A stretch of 64,000 bases of DNA, taken from positions 1 to 64,000 of the forward strand of contig NCSJ02000199.1 of the NCBI GenBank assembly GCA_002812745.2, read 5' to 3'. This stretch comes from Scytalidium lignicola (lineage: Eukaryota; Ascomycota; Leotiomycetes). This document shows positions 59,856 through 64,000 of this stretch, piece by piece. The first letter of the stretch is position 1. Each line of letters opens with the position of its first letter. The translations under genes were made by a program, and so were the position numbers. Below the pieces are notes generated by a model, which was not told the origin of the DNA, did no database searches, and saw only the letters and a program-made list of their open reading frames with translations.

Positions 59856-62349
59856 TCAATACCGTTCATCCACTCTCCCCATTGGAGCCATACTGAATTC
59901 ATCATAACCCGCACTGCCACCTCCAGAGCTACTAACACTAGTACTAGGACTGACAAGGCCGCTCCTCTCAACGCTAGGACTTTCATCACCAATATCGCCC
60001 TCGCCGCTCCGTGAGTACTGCTCCCTTGGACTACCGATGCTGAATCCGAGTCCGAAGTGAGCGCTAGATACAGAGACAGAAAGTGGGTAACTAGGCTGGG
60101 TATGTGATCGGCCACTGTTACTGATTTGTGATTCGGACGCCGCACGGCTTAAGGCTGGCTTCTCCGGGAGGCTCTTGAGGAGGCCTCGGCTTAGGTCCAG
60201 CATGTCCATGGCGAACTGCGTTAGTTCGCCATTGCCCATCTCTCCGGCTTTCCCGCTGACGCCGAGTGTCCATCTATACTCTTCCAGTCGCCGTCTGTAC
60301 CAGTCTGCCTCCTCTTTCCCGGGTGCGGTTGCCCATAGGAGACTGCCAAAGGTGCCAATAAGTGCAAAATTCGTCTTGGAGGCAAAGTACCAGAAAGCGC
60401 GGAGATGTGATGGTGTGAGGCGATTGACGAAGTCCATAGATGAGATCAGGCGGGTCTTAGCGGCACTGCGGCAGATGTGGTTGATGTAAGGGTCTGGACC
60501 ATGAGGTTGAGCGGCGGCATTGGGATTAGCAGCAGCGTTAAGAGGAGAGGTTGATAATGAGCGGATGATACGTCTGTGGAGCGTGATTTCGGTTGCAAAG
60601 TACGCAAGATGCAGGAATCCCGTGGAACATAGTCTCGATTTCGAAGTCGAATTCGAACCCGAAGATGCATCCATACGTAGACAGGCCGGCAGTCCAGAAT
60701 ACCAGTCCTTCAGCTTCAATTGCACGGGTTTTGCCAACTGCAGTACAAGATTCGTGCCTTGAGATCCCGCAGCCGTAACTGTAGCTATGGCTTGTAAGGT
60801 GTAAAAGGTATCTAGAACCTCTGCTAGAATCTGAGAGAGATTAACCATCTGCATGAACAACATCCTTCCACGTTCATATTCTTGTGCCTCCTCAACATCC
60901 GATTCATCGAATTCGACATCGGGGAAATCGCTCTGGGAGAGAGGCTGAACAGCCCAGTTGGAGGCGAACACGTGCGAGGGTCGTCCGTGAACTAGTGATC
61001 CCCATTTATCCTGCAGATACAATGCCCATGCCAGACGTTTCCTTAATCCGCGTTCCCATGGAGGGATCTTCCAGGTCGAGCAGTCCAGGTGGAGACCGAG
61101 CTCTTGACCAATGGCGACAAGCTGGCCAGTCGGTGCCCATTGATCGCCTTCTGGTCGCTGAGAGAGCAATAGGCCAGCTTGAACAGTTGAAAGTTTTGGT
61201 CGATACATTGCATCGGCGAGAGAGGTTCGGACTAGACGTTCAAGTTCAGCGACATCAGGCCTTAGGAGGGGGGCAAGTTCCTCGCTGTGATCCCACCAGT
61301 TGATAGCCAGGATGTAAACGGCGCCAAGGAGTGGAGGGGAGAATTCACGGTAGGAACGGTGGTATTTCTCCAAGAAAACGGATTTCTGGAGGATAGGGAA
61401 GTTTGGGTGGATTATTCGGAAGTAAAGGTCCAGCAGGACTGGACCATGTGGTGACACGATGTTCTCTATGGCCTCTACATCTTCCAATTGGTGTTCGTAG
61501 CCAGGTGTGTTGTAGTCCGGGAGCATTAAGAATGTATCCACATCGCTGACTTTTCGTAGCGTGCCTCGGGAGAGTAAGCTTTCATCTTGAGGGTCGAATG
61601 GGGACAGGTCGATCAAAGAAGGCTCGAAGTCGGTGGTGGGCCCAATGTACTGACTATACCGATCATTTTGCAATCCCAAGGTCCGTTTCAGCAACGCCGG
61701 GCCTCCAATGTTTGCCATTTCCTCGATTAGAGAATTAGTAGCTCCCGTACTCGAGATACTTGATGCCGTGGTCCTTCGTTTTCTATCATAAGTTCGATCT
61801 GGTGACCTGATAAGGAAGAAGAAAAACAGAAGAAATGATTAGCCAAGTTTTTTTTTTTCTTCCCTTGCATATGATATGGCCCGATACCAGCCCCAAAAAA
61901 GGCCCAGATAAGGGGGACAATTGCATTGGATAAAAAACACGTCAATAATGCTGAATCAAGAAAAAATGCCCAACCAACCTTCTTTTGGTCCCGCCGTCCT
62001 CCTCCTTGACCTCCACATTCAACTTCCTCTTCCGCGGCTGAGGACTCTGCACAAACGTACACTCCTGGCTATGAAACTGGCAGAGGACGCAGGACAGCTG
62101 CCCGTCGTTCGTCACACAGCGACTCTTTCGTCTCCGGCATGCATCACAAGGGCGGTCCTTTCTTGATCTAATATGGGATCCAGAGCCTTCCGAGGTGGTA
62201 CTGCTCATGCTGGCCGAGAGAGCACTCCTAAGACCAGAAGCCCTGGAGACCGGCGAGGTGGTGCCGGAGGAGGAGGGTTTTAGAGGACGAGGACCACGGG
62301 AGGCTATGGGGATAGGGGCCGTGCGGGATATGGCGGTTGGGATCGACAT
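59856..62349 (-). CDS. Zn2Cys6 regulator with fungal_trans domain, DAL81/TamA-like?
   Basis: Two exons join in phase (exon 1 62349 to ~61983, donor GTTGGT; exon 2 ~61808 to 59856), about 770 residues. Near residue 67 the zinc cluster reads DRPCDACRRRKSRCV...CVLCQFHSQECTF, with an unusual compact C-x2-C spacing in the second half, followed by the basic VQSPQPRKRK linker. The middle (PVLLDLYFRIIHPNFPILQK, GAVYILAINWWD, LATQLVAIGQELGLHLDCS-like block, WERGLRKRLAWALYLQDKW) is a typical fungal_trans middle homology region; the C-terminus is Ser-rich. From memory the zinc-cluster and linker pattern resembles the DAL81/TamA nitrogen co-activator group, but this cannot be verified here. Nuclear. Confidence 0.9.
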
Positions 62350-64000
62350 GGTTGTTTTGGAGGGGCCCGAAAGAGGTAATCATGCACAATCGCACACCAA
62401 CACTAGAGCTACATGTACCTTCTCCGGTACAGGCAAGATAGGGCAAGGTACCTGAAATTCGTGTCGGGCTGATGACCAACACGGTTTTCTTTTGGGTTTT
62501 AGTTTTGCTTCTTTTTCTTTTCTTTTCNTTTTTTTTTCTCCTTCCGCGGGTGGCTCAAAATTGTGCAGCAGAGAGCCGTGATCTAATTGGGGTACCCTGC
62601 TTCGGAGGACAGCGAGAGCCGATGTCTTGAAAGTTTGTTTGGACTCGGTGCGCAGCGAAAGGCCCAAAGGAGCAGGTCCAGCAGTGGATGGAGAGTACGA
62701 GGAGGGATGATTGAGATGCTCTGAATGGTTGATGCAAGCCCAAACGGTGGGCAAAAGCCCTTCCCCACCAATGGCTCGCGGGGGGGAAGTGTTGACCAAT
62801 ATGGCGCGCAATTAATGTCGTTGTGCGGTTTTCGATAGCGGGCGATAGGGAGGGTGATGGTGATAGGGAGCTGTGGATTGGACGGCAATTGGAATGGGAC
62901 TGTAACCAGCAGTTGTGGTAAGATTGAGAGCTGGCGACAGAGATAGTGATGGAGCTGGAGATAGAAAAAGATGGAGAGATAGAGAGATAGAGAGATAAGG
63001 CGCCACCGACGATGAGCGGATGGATCCAGTTCGAGCTTAGTGAGCACCGGGGGGAAACTGCTGCACGCTCTAACCAGGATCGTGTCGAGCAGTTTTGAGG
63101 CTCTCTCTTCTCGTCTCTTCTCTCTCTACAATATCTCTCTCTCTCTTCAAGATTCGAGGACGACCACGAGGAAAACAAGTTGGAGAGGAAAGAGACGAAG
63201 GGGGTTACCAAACTTTATTCGAAAAAGGGAAAAAGTCGGAAAGCTGGTCATCCATTAATGAAGAATGGGGACTAACCTGCTAACCTACTCTACTAATCGG
63301 TTTCAACCAGCGCGCCTGCAAAACGGCCCCATGGGCAATTTTGTACGTACTGGAAATGCAGAAATGTCGTGTATCCGGGACATGCAAATCCCCACGGAGC
63401 ACCATGCAACCTGGGCTCCTTTCGATGTCACGGTGCGCCATCCGCAATCAAAATAAAAAAAAAACTGTTACTATACTGTACGGTATATACGGTACGATAT
63501 ATGATAAGTCGAAAATTGGAGTTTTTGTTGGGTAAAGTTAAGTTACTGTTATTGAACAACCTTACTGTTATCCTGCAGTCGGTGTATGTATGTATGTCTG
63601 GTTCGGGTTTTGATTCTCTGCTGTCGCGCGACACGACCACCACTTTTGTACCTCCGTACTCACTCACTTACCTTATATCTCATCTCAGTGGGTCTAATAT
63701 AAAAAGTTAAAAATAAAACCGGCACAAAGGGCAAGTCTCTCGTGCCTCTTTCTCTTTGCCTCTGCCGTACATACCGTACCTCGCATAGAAATGCAACACA
63801 CAAAACACACCAACAACATCACGTCAGTGGTTCAAACATGAATCATCTGCGAGGTTTCTTTTGGCGCCTGGGCATTGCTGACTGACTGACTGATTGAAAG
63901 AGCGGTCTTTCATTCCAAGTTACTTTTCTCGTCCACTCTGTTACTTAATCGATTTGCGCAGTCGAGTCACCAAAAAAGAAGAGAACCAGTCAAAACCGTC
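62350..64000. other. Upstream region of C6 regulator
   Basis: A 1.65-kb noncoding stretch. It has an N before a T-run at 62528, a GAGATA-type repeat around 62970-62998, CT runs around 63119-63147 and GGTAC/GTACC-rich words near 63474-63500 and 63765-63780. The 218-codon minus-strand frame at 62555-63211 is driven by Ser/Arg low complexity and overlaps another frame. No gene called. Confidence 0.5.
62970..62998 (+). repeat. GAGATA short repeat
   Basis: Tandem GAGATA units (about four copies with one-base variation) in the upstream region of the C6 regulator. Confidence 0.8.

Noticed and set aside
62555..63211. 218-codon minus-strand frame upstream of the C6 regulator
   Set aside because: Its length comes from GAGATA and CT microsatellites read as Ser/Leu/Tyr repeats; another frame of 154 codons overlaps it.
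1..64000. tRNA, 5S rRNA, snRNA, CRISPR or intact transposon
   Set aside because: I looked for T-loop words, 5S and U6 hallmark blocks, regular spacer arrays and transposase or reverse-transcriptase motifs on both strands and found none convincing by eye; a covariance-model search would be decisive.

Overview
The window is nuclear DNA of a filamentous ascomycete. The genes are monocistronic on both strands and most are split by short GT-AG introns of about 40-100 nt. The families are typically fungal: Zn2Cys6 regulators, an RTA1 transporter, GH47 mannosidase, tyrosinase, a SREBP with a DUF2014-type tail and an eukaryotic-style NirB-NirD fusion. The overall look suggests Leotiomycetes, but this is only an impression from the sequence. 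There is no rRNA, tRNA or CRISPR that I can support. Single N characters always abut A/T homopolymers, which points to a sequencing artefact.

Layout. 0.8-2.9 kb: AtuA-like (DUF1446) protein (+). 2.95-3.45: small membrane protein (-). 4.7-6.0: fungal conserved protein with a Gln/Ser/Pro-rich tail (+). 6.3-8.2: secreted GH47 alpha-mannosidase (-). 9.5-11.3: Zn2Cys6 factor with a 21-nt microexon (-). 12.0-13.3: RTA1-type 7TM protein (-). 14.5-16.5: succinate-semialdehyde dehydrogenase-like ALDH (-), divergent from a membrane SDR at 17.0-18.3 (+). 18.8-25.6: a single five-exon gene (-) for a ~2181-residue protein, seven predicted membrane spans followed by a huge disordered tail that ends in five ~85-residue repeats. 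27.5-30.2: SREBP-type bHLH regulator (+) behind a promoter with six CACGTG boxes. 31.4-35.0: assimilatory nitrite reductase (+). 35.65-37.3: MFS transporter (+). 37.7-39.5: secreted amidase (-). 40.4-42.7: secreted tyrosinase (-). 42.7-45.8: gene-poor. 45.8-48.5: a GNAT acetyltransferase fused to an allophanate-hydrolase-like amidase (+). 48.5-54.6: a 6-kb stretch with no credible gene. 54.6-55.8: DHDPS-family aldolase (+). 57.2-58.7: decayed APH/AIM9-like phosphotransferase pseudogene (+). 59.9-62.3: Zn2Cys6 plus fungal_trans regulator, possibly DAL81/TamA-like (-).

How genes relate. No tight biosynthetic cluster is evident. A loose nitrogen theme exists (nitrite reductase, two amidases, a possible nitrogen co-regulator), but the genes are spread over 30 kb. 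The two least ordinary objects are the repeat-tailed 7TM protein and the GNAT-amidase fusion; the E-box cluster upstream of the SREBP gene is the clearest regulatory signal.
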